64,000 bases of DNA, taken from the NCBI RefSeq assembly GCF_023715505.1, contig NZ_JAMBOH010000012.1, positions 1 through 64,000 on the forward strand, given 5' to 3'. The DNA is from Neobacillus cucumis. GTDB taxonomy: Bacteria; Bacillota; Bacilli; Bacillales_B; DSM-18226. The notes beneath the pieces were generated by a model. The model had not been told where the DNA came from, did no database searches, and was given only the letters and a program-made list of their open reading frames with translations. Of this stretch, positions 18,138 through 26,193 are shown piece by piece; the first letter of the stretch is position 1, and each line of letters opens with the position of its first letter. The position numbers were made by a program, and so were the translations under genes.

Positions 18138-19503
18138 TCATAAATAACTTGATTTTTTCCAGTCCGTTCTTAATATTTGGATAACGGAACGGTATATCAA
18201 ACTTAGTTGTTTGTTTAAGGACACTTTTTTGATGGGAAAAGGTGTCAAAATTCCCTTTCCATGATAAGCTCCAATCCCGCTGGTACCAACACCGCCAAAC
18301 GGCAAATATGGAGAGACAAAGTGATAAACGGTATCGTTAACACATCCGCCCCCGAAGGAGACCTTATTTAAGACTTCCTCTTGAATCTTGTAATTTTCCG
18401 TAAAGATATAGAGGGCAAGTGGTTTCGGATGGCGATGAATGCCCTCGATCACCTCTGATAAATCCTCATATTCCAGCACCGGTAGAAGAGGTCCGAAAAT
18501 TTAATCCTGCATAATCGAATCTTCCCAGGTGATATCAGTTAAAAAGGTAGGCTCGATGGTTAATCGTTCCTTATCCGCATTTCCACCCATAAATAATTGC
18601 CCATTGTCCAAAAATGAAGAAAGTCGATTAAAATGCCTTTCACTGACAATCCGCGTAAAGTCAGGATTTTTTAAAGGGTCTCTGCCATACAATTCAAAGG
18701 TTGTTTCCTTAAATTGTTGGAGAAACACATCTTTAATTCTTTTATGAACATAAAGATAATCCGGGGCGATACAGGTTTGTCCGGCATTTGTAAACTTCCC
18801 CCAGGCAATCCGTTTAGCAGCCAGCTTAAGATTGGCATCCTCATGAACAATACAAGGACTTTTCCCACCCAGTTCTAATGTTACCGGAGTTAAATGTTTT
18901 GCAGCGGATTCCATAATAATTTTTCCTACAGGAACACTTCCTGTGAAAAAAATGTAATCAAGCTGTTCATTCAGCAAGGCTTGACTTGTTTCGACACCCC
19001 CTTGGACAACCGCAATAAATTTTTCAGAGAAAATCTCTTGAATCAGGGTCTCTAATACTTCGGACGTTTTCGGTGTCAATTCAGACGGTTTGATTATGGC
19101 GCAGTTTCCTGCGGCAATCGCACCAATTAACGGAGCGACTGCCAATTGAAATGGATAGTTCCAAGGTGCGATGATCAAAGCCACACCATAGGGTTCAGGA
19201 TAAATATAACTATTCGACCCAATATGAGTTACCGGGGTTTTAACCTTTTTGGGTGCTGCCCATGAACGCAGATGTTTCACCGTAAAACGCAATTCTTCCA
19301 AAACAAATCCGATTTCTGATGTGTATGCGTCAAATTCTGATTTATTTAAGTCCGTTCTTAAGGCCTCCATTATTGTCTTTTCATTTTTTTTTTATGGAAT
19401 TTCGTAACTTTTGAAGGGCTTCAATACGGAAATCGACATTTTTAGTTTTTTCCGTTTTGAAAAATGATTTTTGCTTGTTAATGAGAGAACTATAGGTCTC
19501 CAT
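18138..19503 (-). pseudogene. Aldehyde dehydrogenase, broken by a frameshift and a nonsense codon
   Basis: A full-length NAD(P)-aldehyde dehydrogenase of the YwdH-like type (about 455 codons) can be read from ATG 19503, which has the ribosome site AAAAGGTGG. Two lesions break it. A run of ten T at 19384-19393 carries one extra base, shifting the frame after residue 38. The stop TAA at 18501-18503 replaces the first residue of the expected E-IFGP motif (IMQD*IFGPLLPVLEY). The catalytic segments ELGGKSPCIV and FTNAGQTCIAPDY are intact. It lies 42 bases downstream of a broken alcohol dehydrogenase, so the pathway was probably lost as a unit. Confidence 0.88.
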
Positions 19504-19545
19504 TCTTTAGCCACCTTTTATTTATTCCTACTTGAATGCAGAATG

Positions 19546-20744
19546 CTACTCCTTTATTAGCTTGTAAAGTTGAAACAGGTCATCCTTATAGAGAATTCGC
19601 GGAACAGGATAGAGAGGATTGGCTTCTGCGAGAGCCCGCTCGACCATAACGGGAATATCACTTTCAATAATCCCGCTTACTTTTTTAGGGATGTCCAACC
19701 TTTCCTTCAAATTCTTAATTGCCGCTATGAATTTCTCGGCATTTTGTGCGATTGGTTTCTCCGGGTCAGCAATGCCGATGACGTCTGCAAGTTCTGCTAA
19801 CTGCCTTTGGACTGAATCACCGTAATACTCGAGGACATAGGGTAAGATGATTGCATTTGCAAGCCCATGGGGAACCGAATAGAATCCACCCAAGGTATGG
19901 GCAATCGCATGTACATAACCAACATACGCTCTAGTAAAAGCCATTCCAGCCAGATAGGCCGCCTTTTGCATATTTGAACGTGCCACAAGATTGGCCCCGT
20001 TTGCGTATGCTTCATCGAGATTATCAAAAATTAATTTTACAGCATCGATACTGTACAGTGCTGTATTCTTAGTATTACTCCTGCCAATATAGGCTTCAAC
20101 CGCATGTGTCAAAGCATCAATCCCGGTTGCAGCATTGATATGAGGGGGGAGTTTGACAGTTAACAAGGGATCCAAAACGGCAAAATGCGGAATGAGTGAT
20201 GTATCCATTATGGCATATTTTTCATGGGTTTTGCTATTAGAGACTACGGCAGCAAGGGTAGCTTCACTGCCTGTGCCAGCTGTGGTAGGAATCGCAAAGA
20301 GGGAGGAAGCTTCTTTATTATCTTTAATACACCTTTCATTTGTGGGACGGTTTTTTGGGGCTTAGCAACCCGGGCGCCTACACCTTTCGCACAATCCATC
20401 GGGGAACCCCCGCCAAACGCGACTATGCCTTGACAGTTATTATCCGAGTACATTTGTAATGCTTCTTCAATATTTTCAATCTTGGGATTTGGGACCGTTT
20501 TGTCATAGATTACGTAGCTAATATTTTCACTTCGAAGATCTTCTAGAAATTCATCCATCAGTCCAACCGAGACGATTCCTCGATCGGTTACGATTAAAAC
20601 GTTTTCAACTCCTTGGTCTTTAATAAGTTTGGCCAGTTCCCGTAGACTATTTTCGCCCTCTAATAGTTTCGGTTCCCGCCAAGGCAGGAGGGAGGAGGTC
20701 GTTTTCATGACCCTTTGAAACGTTCGACAATAAGCTTTGTACAT
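19546..20744 (-). pseudogene. Iron-containing alcohol dehydrogenase, frameshifted
   Basis: The 5' part (20744 to about 20300) encodes FGGGSPMDCAKGVG, the NAD-binding motif of Fe-dependent alcohol dehydrogenases. The 3' part continues in another frame with IDALTHAVEAYIG and HAIAHTLGGFYSVPHGLANA, the metal-binding histidines. One base is missing near 20299-20306, inside the stretch that should read LPPLFAIPTTAGTGSEAT. All other regions are intact, so the lesion is recent or a sequence error. It would have formed an alcohol-to-acid pathway with the downstream aldehyde dehydrogenase. Confidence 0.88.
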
Positions 20745-20864
20745 GACATTACCTCACTTACCTAAGATTTAGTAATCCTTGTTTTAAAATCACGGGAAAT
20801 TCTAAATCACCAAAATACAAGGTACATTAGGAAAATAGTTCTATAATCAGAGATGTATACAAAT

Positions 20865-20894
20865 TTTATATCTTATTTAATTTGGAAAAGTCAA
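20865..20894 (-). promoter_or_regulatory. SigA-type promoter of the alcohol dehydrogenase remnant
   Basis: On the minus strand TTGACT (20894-20889) and TATAAA (20870-20865) are 18 bases apart, about 120 bases upstream of the start codon. Just upstream of the -35 box lie three direct copies of TTATGAA on the plus strand at 20902, 20920 and 20940, which could bind an activator. Confidence 0.6.
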
Positions 20895-20979
20895 GTTAGT
20901 TTTATGAATATAATTAAAATTATGAAAATATGACTAATGTTATGAAAAATCTGATGGGAAAGATTATACTGCTATTTTA

Positions 20980-21026
20980 TTTTTATTTTATCAGGAAGGG
21001 AGGGAGAAAGGAGGATAAAATAAAAA
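20980..21026. repeat. AT-rich inverted repeat with all-purine loop
   Basis: TTTTTATTTTATC (20980-20992) pairs perfectly with GATAAAATAAAAA (21014-21026). The 21-base loop between them is purely A and G on the plus strand. The right arm overlaps the T-run of the CotF-gene terminator read on the minus strand. The role is unknown. Confidence 0.5.
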
Positions 21027-21047
21027 AGCCTAGAAAACTAGGCTTTC
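21022..21047 (-). terminator. Terminator of the CotF-like genes
   Basis: AAGCCTAG-AAAA-CTAGGCTT forms an 8-base stem. Read on the minus strand it is followed by TTTTTTATTTTAT. It lies directly after the stop of the 118-residue coat gene. Confidence 0.75.
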
Positions 21048-21050
21048 ATC

Positions 21051-21407
21051 TTAGTATGGGAATTGTGAAGAATAGTTGTTAAATTGCTGATAAGCCTGAT
21101 CGATTTTTTGCTGTTCTTCCGCCTCAAGCTTATACCAGCCATGCTGGAACATTAAGTTATAAAGCTCACGGCTACTTTGGTGCGTTTCATTTAGGATTTG
21201 CAGTAATTCTTGATGCAGCTGTTCATGGCTGGCCTCTCGAACTGCAATATTTAAGCTGTCAGTTAAATATTTGCAGGTACTAAGCGCATCATTAATATAG
21301 TCACGATCGTTCATTTCCGGACTTTTTACCTTTGGCAGTTCACCAGTTTGCGGATTGGCTATTTGATTCTTGTTTTGGTTTTGTTGTGATTGTTGGTTTT
21401 GCATCAC
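21051..21407 (-). CDS. CotF-family spore coat protein
   Basis: The 118-residue protein begins with a Gln/Asn-rich tail and continues with the Coat F domain (NDRDYINDALSTCKYLTDSLNIAVREA; YNLMFQHGWYKLEAEEQQKI). This ferritin-like four-helix fold is common in Bacillus coat and inner spore proteins such as YraF/YraG. It lies 26 bases downstream of a second CotF-like gene, in the same operon. No signal peptide is present, as expected for a protein made in the mother cell. Confidence 0.82.
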   Translation of the reverse strand: MMQNQQSQQNQNKNQIANPQTGELPKVKSPEMNDRDYINDALSTCKYLTDSLNIAVREASHEQLHQELLQILNETHQSSRELYNLMFQHGWYKLEAEEQQKIDQAYQQFNNYSSQFPY

Positions 21408-21433
21408 TTAACCTCCGTTTTTCTTTTTTGAGA

Positions 21434-21709
21434 TTACTGTAGTTGTGTATTAGGTAAGCTTGCTAAAGCTGCATTATTATCGACTTGTAGGTGTCCAAGG
21501 ATTCTTTTGAAATGATTTTGGTGCATTTGGCCGACTTTGTCGAGTGCTTGCTTAAATTGTGGATTTTGCACTTGCTGAGCCATAGAATGAAATTTCTTAA
21601 ATGCAAGCAACTCCCATGACATAGCATCCTTTAAATATAAAAGATCCTTTGTGGTAATGGCTCGTGGCGGGTTGGGAATAGGCGGTTGATTATTTTGCAT
21701 CATTTGCAT
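21434..21709 (-). CDS. CotF-like spore coat protein, short form
   Basis: The 91-residue product has a short proline/asparagine-rich start (NNQPPIPNPPRAITTKDL) and a two-helix CotF-type region (LKDAMSWELLAFKKFHSMAQQ; HQNHFKRILGHL). It precedes the longer CotF-like gene on the same strand. The pair resembles YraG/YraF-type arrangements. AAAGGAG precedes the start; ATG 21709 or the nearby in-frame ATG 21703 is possible. Confidence 0.75.
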   Translation of the reverse strand: MQMMQNNQPPIPNPPRAITTKDLLYLKDAMSWELLAFKKFHSMAQQVQNPQFKQALDKVGQMHQNHFKRILGHLQVDNNAALASLPNTQLQ

Positions 21710-21843
21710 AATAAGACTCCTTTACTATTTTAGTGTTTAACAAATATAGAATTTGCAATAGTGAGTGATTTTATGAAAAATACCAGTTGGTTAAAAAATA
21801 AAGACGCCTTATTTGGGTATATTAACGTTGGAGGTGATTGGGT

Positions 21844-21987
21844 ATGGATAAGAATAAAAAACAAGGCAGTCGCACCGTTGAAGATAACCAAGCGGAGGCA
21901 TCGCGCCATCAAGCTGGTTCATCAGGAAAATACGGAACTGAATTTGCTTCAACAGACAATAAAGTTACAAGAAAAATTGAGCCGTAA
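21844..21987 (+). CDS. Short gamma-type small acid-soluble spore protein
   Basis: This 47-residue gene has a near-perfect ribosome site (GGAGGTGATTGGGT before ATG). The product is hydrophilic, rich in K, Q, S and A, and contains YGTEFAS at residues 30-36. That is the hallmark of gamma-type SASP (SspE), where it is the cleavage site of the germination protease. Normal SspE is about 85-95 residues with two such repeats, so this is a single-repeat form. A larger overlapping frame (21761-22024) has no ribosome site and is discarded. Confidence 0.8.
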   Translation: MDKNKKQGSRTVEDNQAEASRHQAGSSGKYGTEFASTDNKVTRKIEP

Positions 21988-21988
21988 A

Positions 21989-22020
21989 AAGGCGCCCATT
22001 AAGGGTGCCATCTATTTTCT
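21989..22020 (+). terminator. Terminator of the small SASP gene
   Basis: GGCGCCC-ATTA-AGGGTGCC forms a stem two bases after the stop region and is followed by ATCTATTTTCTTT. Confidence 0.65.
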
Positions 22021-22059
22021 TTGATGTCCTGATAATTGATAAGGAAGAAGGCATATTTT

Positions 22060-22338
22060 GTGGAAACAGAGCAAATACATAAAGTGAATTTTAAAATGGA
22101 AGACATGGATGGAAAAATTGAGGTTAAAGGAGAAATATCTGGAGCAGCAAAAATACCGAATCATGATGATCTCAAATTTAAAGCAATTATTGCATTACTT
22201 AATTCTATAGATAAACAGAACTTTATAGTAACAGAGAATCTTCCATTATTTGATACATATGTAAAAGAAATCGAGGAAACGATTATGGAAGTCTCAAAGT
22301 ACGAATCGTTTCAAGGTAAGAACATTAGGAGAGAATGA
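22060..22338 (+). CDS. Hypothetical protein (about 92 aa)
   Basis: The start is likely GTG 22060, nine bases after GAAGAAGG; the in-frame TTG at 22036 lies before that site. The product is soluble, with alternating charged and hydrophobic residues (KVNFKMEDMDGKIEVKGEISG) suggesting a small beta-sheet and a C-terminal helix. I recognise no family. The neighbours on both sides are spore genes, so a spore role is possible but unproven. Confidence 0.55.
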   Translation: METEQIHKVNFKMEDMDGKIEVKGEISGAAKIPNHDDLKFKAIIALLNSIDKQNFIVTENLPLFDTYVKEIEETIMEVSKYESFQGKNIRRE

Positions 22339-22439
22339 ACATCCTAAATTTCAGCTTATGCCACTAGTTTAGGAATAGATTGGACGACAAACAGCCTAAA
22401 AGTATGTAGTATATCCCCCTGTCTTTTTTATGGAAAGGC

Positions 22440-22467
22440 TCATCTTTTTCTTAAAGTGCATACCATA
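22440..22467 (+). promoter_or_regulatory. Possible mother-cell sigma (E/K) promoter
   Basis: CATACCATA (22459-22467) fits the CATANNNTA -10 box of mother-cell sporulation sigma factors. TCATCTT (22440-22446) is close to the SigE -35 box, though the 12-base spacer is short. The start codon of the repeat protein follows 18 bases after the -10. Confidence 0.4.
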
Positions 22468-22485
22468 TCGGCAGGTGGTGAGTAT

Positions 22486-23358
22486 ATGTATAATCGAATC
22501 GACAATGATTTGTATGGAAACGAATATCGAAAGTCTGATTTTAATGGCGTAAGGCGGCAAATGGGTCTGCCGTATGAGTCAGAAACAGGACAACAAGCTA
22601 TGCATCATGAAATCGACAATGATTTTCATGGAAATGAATATCAAGACTCTGATTTTATGGTTGTAGGGTGGCAAATGCACCCAAGCGGGGCAGAAGCAGG
22701 GCAACAAGCAATGCAGGATGGAATCGAAAATGATTTGTATGGAAATGAATATGAAGACTCTGATTTTAATGGCGTAAGGCAGCAAATGTTTCTGCCTTGT
22801 GAGTCAGAAACAGGGCAACAAGCATGGCAGGATGAAATTGACAATTGTTTGTATGAAAATGAATATGAAGACTCTGATTTTAAAAGTGTGAGGCAGCAAA
22901 TGGGTCTGCCAAGCGGGGCAGAGACAGGGCAACAAACAATGAATCAGGCCGGATATCAAGCAGGGTTCCAGGCTGGGTTCCAGGCTGGGTTCCAAACGGG
23001 GTTCCAAACCGGGTTCCAAGCAGGTTTTCAAACTGGTAACCAAACTGGATTACAAACAGGGGCACAGGCAGGTGTACAAACGGCGACTCAAGTTGGTCCA
23101 CAGACAGGAGCACAAACAGGAACTCAAGTTGGTCCACAGACAGGAGCACAAACGGGAACTCAAGTTGGTCCACAGACAGGAGCACAAACGGGAACTCAAG
23201 TTGGTACACAGGCAGGAACACAAACAGGAACTCAAGATGGGGCACAGGCTGAATCCCAAATAGGAACTCAAGATGGGGCACAAGCAGAAGCACAAACAGA
23301 GCAACAGCATCCTCACGCTGGGCATCAGTTTGGTCCAAGGGATTTTAGTTATGAGTAG
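22486..23358 (+). CDS. Repetitive low-complexity protein, probably spore surface
   Basis: I choose ATG 22486 (GGTGGTGAG upstream). The protein has about 290 residues in two repeat zones. Residues about 3-155 hold four imperfect copies of a 38-residue acidic unit (IDNDLYGNEYEDSDFNGVRQ type, ending ETGQQAM). Residues about 158-275 are built from four-residue steps of the form Q(A/T)Gx, first with aromatic x (GFQAGFQ), then small x (TGAQTGTQVGPQ). It ends in a His-rich tail (EQQHPHAGHQFGPRD). There is no signal peptide. A candidate mother-cell promoter and neighbouring spore genes suggest a coat or exosporium component. I know of no named family. Confidence 0.7.
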   Translation: MYNRIDNDLYGNEYRKSDFNGVRRQMGLPYESETGQQAMHHEIDNDFHGNEYQDSDFMVVGWQMHPSGAEAGQQAMQDGIENDLYGNEYEDSDFNGVRQQMFLPCESETGQQAWQDEIDNCLYENEYEDSDFKSVRQQMGLPSGAETGQQTMNQAGYQAGFQAGFQAGFQTGFQTGFQAGFQTGNQTGLQTGAQAGVQTATQVGPQTGAQTGTQVGPQTGAQTGTQVGPQTGAQTGTQVGTQAGTQTGTQDGAQAESQIGTQDGAQAEAQTEQQHPHAGHQFGPRDFSYE

Positions 23359-23456
23359 ATATAAATAATCATTGATTATTTAACAGTAAGTTGTTATATC
23401 GAAATTTATTCTTTAACAGTTTCACCATGTTGGTAAAACAGTAGAAAAAGAAAAAA

Positions 23457-23495
23457 GGCAGGTTGGATAACTAACACTCTATCTGCCTTTCTTTA
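23457..23495. terminator. Possible bidirectional terminator
   Basis: AAAGGCAG...CTGCCTTT pairs around a 21-base loop between the convergent repeat-protein gene and the distal SpoIIS antitoxin-like gene. It overlaps the 3' end of the latter. Confidence 0.4.
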
Positions 23496-23622
23496 ATTTA
23501 TCAATATTGTCTTTCATTTTCCTATTCAAGTTTAGCAGTAAACTATCATCCTTGTCCCGCCTTGGTAAGGTTCCAGAGGGCTTATCGGTTAAAAAGGGGT
23601 TTTTCTTCTTTTTTACTCCCAC
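23479..23622 (-). CDS. SpoIISB/SpoIISC-like small antitoxin candidate
   Basis: GTG 23622 is chosen because GGGAGATGATC lies just upstream. The 47-residue basic product (VKKKKNPFLTDKPSGTLPRR... ending in DKLKKGR) resembles the adjacent 66-residue SpoIISB-like protein: both have K-(N/S)-PFL-x-x-K, then T-x-PR, and a C-terminal helix ending in a basic tail. A terminator separates the two genes, so it is likely transcribed by itself. In B. subtilis the spoIIS locus has a second small antitoxin gene, spoIISC, which this may parallel. Confidence 0.6.
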   Translation of the reverse strand: MGVKKKKNPFLTDKPSGTLPRRDKDDSLLLNLNRKMKDNIDKLKKGR

Positions 23623-23693
23623 ATGATCATCTCCCATACAAATCCCTGTCCATATATATACTGTTTGTATGGTCAAATTATGAAGGTTTTAAT

Positions 23694-23727
23694 CAAAAAA
23701 GACAGGAGTATCTCCTGTCTTATCGTC
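23694..23727 (-). terminator. Terminator after the spoIISB-like gene
   Basis: GACAGGAG-TAT-CTCCTGTC is a perfect 8-base stem. On the minus strand it is followed by TTTTTTG. It separates the two antitoxin-like genes. Confidence 0.75.
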
Positions 23728-23928
23728 TTATTTTGCGTAACGGCTATCTTTTAAGCGATCTACAGCTTCGTCACTTCTCTTAAATAATTCCCGTGTATAC
23801 AATGATGGAGAAGTTCGTGGAACTGTTCGAGTAGCCTTCTCTTGTAAAAAAGGAGACTTAACTCTACCGCTGCGTCTTCCAACAATATTTACTACATTTT
23901 CTTTAGGTTTGTTAGTACGCTCTGGCAT
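23728..23928 (-). CDS. spoIISB: SpoIISB-like antitoxin
   Basis: ATG 23928 is favoured because AGGAGTGG lies seven bases upstream. The 66-residue protein is basic and likely unfolded alone. Its C-terminal segment SPSLYTRELFKRSDEAVDRLK resembles the toxin-binding segment of B. subtilis SpoIISB (SPHTARIFKENERLIDEYK, from memory). It follows the SpoIISA-like gene by 57 bases on the same strand, the order expected for this toxin-antitoxin pair. Confidence 0.72.
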   Translation of the reverse strand: MPERTNKPKENVVNIVGRRSGRVKSPFLQEKATRTVPRTSPSLYTRELFKRSDEAVDRLKDSRYAK

Positions 23929-23984
23929 TTTATCCACTCCTTTCCTATCTATACCCTAATTCTATCAAACATACACTTTTTTAT

Positions 23985-24899
23985 CTACAATGTTTGCCAA
24001 TACGTTTGTTCTTCTTGTGGTTTTTTCAACCAACTATGTATCAAAGATAGATTAATGATGTGATCTATGTCTATATCCAATACATGCTCTTTTTCCGATT
24101 CGATTGAAATGACTACTGGAAAAACCTTTTCGAGGTAGGGGATAAGAACAGTTTGTTTGTTAATATGGACGACAGTATTATCATTAATGGAGTTCATTTG
24201 TTCTTCTGTAAGATTGATTCCGAGTACTGTCCCAACTTCTTGTTTAAAATGAGTGTTATGTTCTTTCTTGAATACGGTGATCTCTTGTCGGCAAGTTTCC
24301 CCATATGAAAATAGAAAATCCTCTAAACTCTCCCGGTAACTGTCTATTTCATCCCATTCTTGCGTTTCAAAAGAGGAAATTTGTATCATGTCCAATAAAT
24401 ATGTAAATTGTAAACTTCTATTCTGCGTTTGAGCAATGACTTTCTTCATCTCTTCATTGACACTTTCAACCTCATTGATTTGTTCCATTTCAGCGCCGCC
24501 GATTTTCTTGATAGATGGAGTAAGAAACAAGGCTAAATCAATAAAAATGAACATTCCTGCTAACAAAGTGTAACGTTGCCACTCTTTTACATCAAAACCT
24601 GTTTGATTGAGCAGCAGAACCACTTCAACAATAAACAAGAAATACCATGTTCTCCGAAGATTTTGTTTATGGTTAGCAAAAAGGTCTTTAAAGGCCCAAC
24701 TTATGTAGAGAATGACAGCTGAAAATCCAGTAAGTATAAACCACTTGTTTTCTTGGGAGTAGGAGAGGATGGTATCTCCCCAGACCTTCTTCACGACAAG
24801 TAGAAGGATTACAAGAATGATAGGGATTAATATTTTTAGAATAATTTTGTTGTGGGGGTTCTTGTACCATTTTGCAGGCACCTCATGATTCCCGTCCAT
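23985..24899 (-). CDS. spoIISA: SpoIISA-like membrane toxin
   Basis: The 304-residue protein has three membrane helices (about 20-38, 55-70 and 85-132) followed by a cytoplasmic domain whose segment NRSLQFTYLLDMIQISSFETQEW begins the GAF-like fold of SpoIISA. B. subtilis SpoIISA has 248 residues, so this form is longer, partly at the N-terminus. SpoIISA damages the membrane during sporulation unless bound by SpoIISB. GGAGGCG precedes the ATG, and a TGATATAAT extended -10 box lies at 24918-24925. The small antitoxin-like gene follows. Confidence 0.78.
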   Translation of the reverse strand: MDGNHEVPAKWYKNPHNKIILKILIPIILVILLLVVKKVWGDTILSYSQENKWFILTGFSAVILYISWAFKDLFANHKQNLRRTWYFLFIVEVVLLLNQTGFDVKEWQRYTLLAGMFIFIDLALFLTPSIKKIGGAEMEQINEVESVNEEMKKVIAQTQNRSLQFTYLLDMIQISSFETQEWDEIDSYRESLEDFLFSYGETCRQEITVFKKEHNTHFKQEVGTVLGINLTEEQMNSINDNTVVHINKQTVLIPYLEKVFPVVISIESEKEHVLDIDIDHIINLSLIHSWLKKPQEEQTYWQTL

Positions 24900-24917
24900 A
24901 ATTCGCCTCCTCGTATG

Positions 24918-24944
24918 ATTATATCATATTCTGGTAGATCTACC
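24918..24944 (-). promoter_or_regulatory. Promoter and palindrome upstream of spoIISA
   Basis: On the minus strand TGATATAAT is an extended -10 box ending at 24918. The perfect palindrome GGTAGATCTACC (24933-24944) sits just upstream where a -35 box would be, as for an operator. The implied leader is very short. Confidence 0.4.
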
Positions 24945-25010
24945 TCTTAAGGAATTTTATCATATATAATTGAATAGTTTATGTTGAACATAATTAACGG
25001 AAGTAATTTT

Positions 25011-25130
25011 ATGGATATTTCAGCTGTTTTCATAGATAGAGATGGAACGATTGGTGGAAGTAAGGAAGAAATAGAAATACTAAAAAGGGGAACGCATAAT
25101 GAAGGAATTAAAATATTTAAAAGATTATAA
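25011..25130 (+). pseudogene. Remnant of a HAD-family phosphatase (N-terminus only)
   Basis: An open frame of 39 codons begins MDISAVFIDRDGTIGG, the DxDGT nucleophile motif of HAD-IIIA phosphatases. It then loses similarity and stops at TAA 25128-25130, inside the next gene. A normal member has about 170-190 residues, so all but the first motif is gone. The remnant overlaps the start of the GNAT gene in another frame, which looks like a deletion scar. Confidence 0.6.
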
Positions 25131-25980
25131 GCATGATGAGGGCCTTAGAAAAAGCTTCAATGAGCTTGCTGCGAAGGTATTTGGCATTAATTTTGAGGAA
25201 TGGTACCAAAAAGGCTTTTGGAATAACCACTATATCCCTTTTTCTTATATGGATGGTGATAAAGTTGTCGCAAATGTTTCAGTTAACGTTCTAAATTTAG
25301 TTATAAACGGTGAGAAAAAAGATGCATTACAGATTGGCACAGTTATGACTCATCCTGATTATCGAAAGCGAGGCCTTTGTGCCAGTTTAATGAACAAAGT
25401 ACTAGCTGAGTATGAGAACCAGTATGATTATATGTACTTATTTGCTAACCAAACAGTTTTAGATTTTTAACCGAAGTTTGGGTTTAAAGCAGTTAAGGAG
25501 TATCAATTTTCAATGCCATTTACACTAAGCCGAACAGATGTTTCTTGTATCCGGAAACTTAATGGTCACAATTCGAAGGATCTTCATTTTATTTTTGAAT
25601 TTGCATCCGAAAGATTACCCGTATCTAAACTTTTTGGAACGGAAAATACTCAAGGGGTTTTAATGTTTTACTGTATGTACGTATTTAACAATGATGTTTA
25701 CTATCTAGAGCGTGAGGATGTTATCGTAATCTATAAAAAGGATGAAAACCAAATTGATATTTTTGAGATTATTTCTAAAAAAGAAATAAATATTCAAGAT
25801 ATACTTTTAAAAATTACTGATAGAGAAACGAATAAAATTGTTTTTCATTATACCCCAGAATATGAAGGAATTAAAACAGAAGGTAATTTATATAAGGGGA
25901 CCGAAGTATTGTTTGTAAGAGGAAGTAGTAACAATGGTTTTCCATTACAAATTAAACATCCTCTTACAGCACAAGCTTAA
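25099..25980 (+). pseudogene. GNAT acetyltransferase with an in-frame stop
   Basis: The frame from ATG 25099 (AAAAGGGG upstream) encodes a GNAT domain with the acetyl-CoA motif VMTHPDYRKRGLCASLMNKV. It stops at TAA 25468-25470, where VLDFxPKFGFKAV is expected (usually Tyr). The same frame continues for 170 codons to 25980 and encodes a plausible C-terminal domain (SKLFGTENTQGVLMFYCMYVF). TAA cannot encode selenocysteine. One base change separates it from an intact gene, so the gene is broken or decoded as a truncated protein. Confidence 0.8.
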
Positions 25981-26124
25981 CAAACTACATTATTTACTTT
26001 ATGTAAGAAAAAGAGAAGGGGACTTAAAGAAATTTAGGTTTGAGATGAATGGAATAATTTGGATAGTTTCCTTATTGGAGAAGATTTGCTGTTCATTTTA
26101 AAGGTGGTGAAACTCCCTATTTAA

Positions 26125-26174
26125 ATAATTACGTAAAATATAAATTTGACGTAATTATGACCATCAGGTAAAAT
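26125..26174 (+). promoter_or_regulatory. SigA promoter of xerS with overlapping inverted repeat
   Basis: TTGACG (26146-26151) and TAAAAT (26169-26174) are 17 bases apart. The arms ATAATTACGT (26125-26134) and ACGTAATTAT (26149-26158) form a perfect 10-base inverted repeat that covers the -35 box, as an operator would. AGTGAGGTG and ATG 26194 follow. Confidence 0.6.
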
Positions 26175-26193
26175 ATAGAAGTGAGGTGTTATT

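Noticed and set aside
18501..18503. In-frame stop in ALDH as recoding
   Set aside because: The codon is TAA at a Glu position, and a second frameshift is present.
21761..22024. An 87-residue reading frame
   Set aside because: It overlaps the small SASP gene in another frame, has no ribosome site and ends past the SASP terminator.
22960..23290. CRISPR-like regular repeats
   Set aside because: The periodicity is 12 bases inside a coding frame, with no unique spacers and no cas genes.
22579..23338. Long frames on the minus strand opposite the repeat protein
   Set aside because: They are repeat-driven shadows; only the plus frame has a ribosome site and plausible composition.
25468..25470. In-frame stop in GNAT as a selenocysteine codon
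   Set aside because: The codon is TAA, not TGA, and the expected residue is Tyr.
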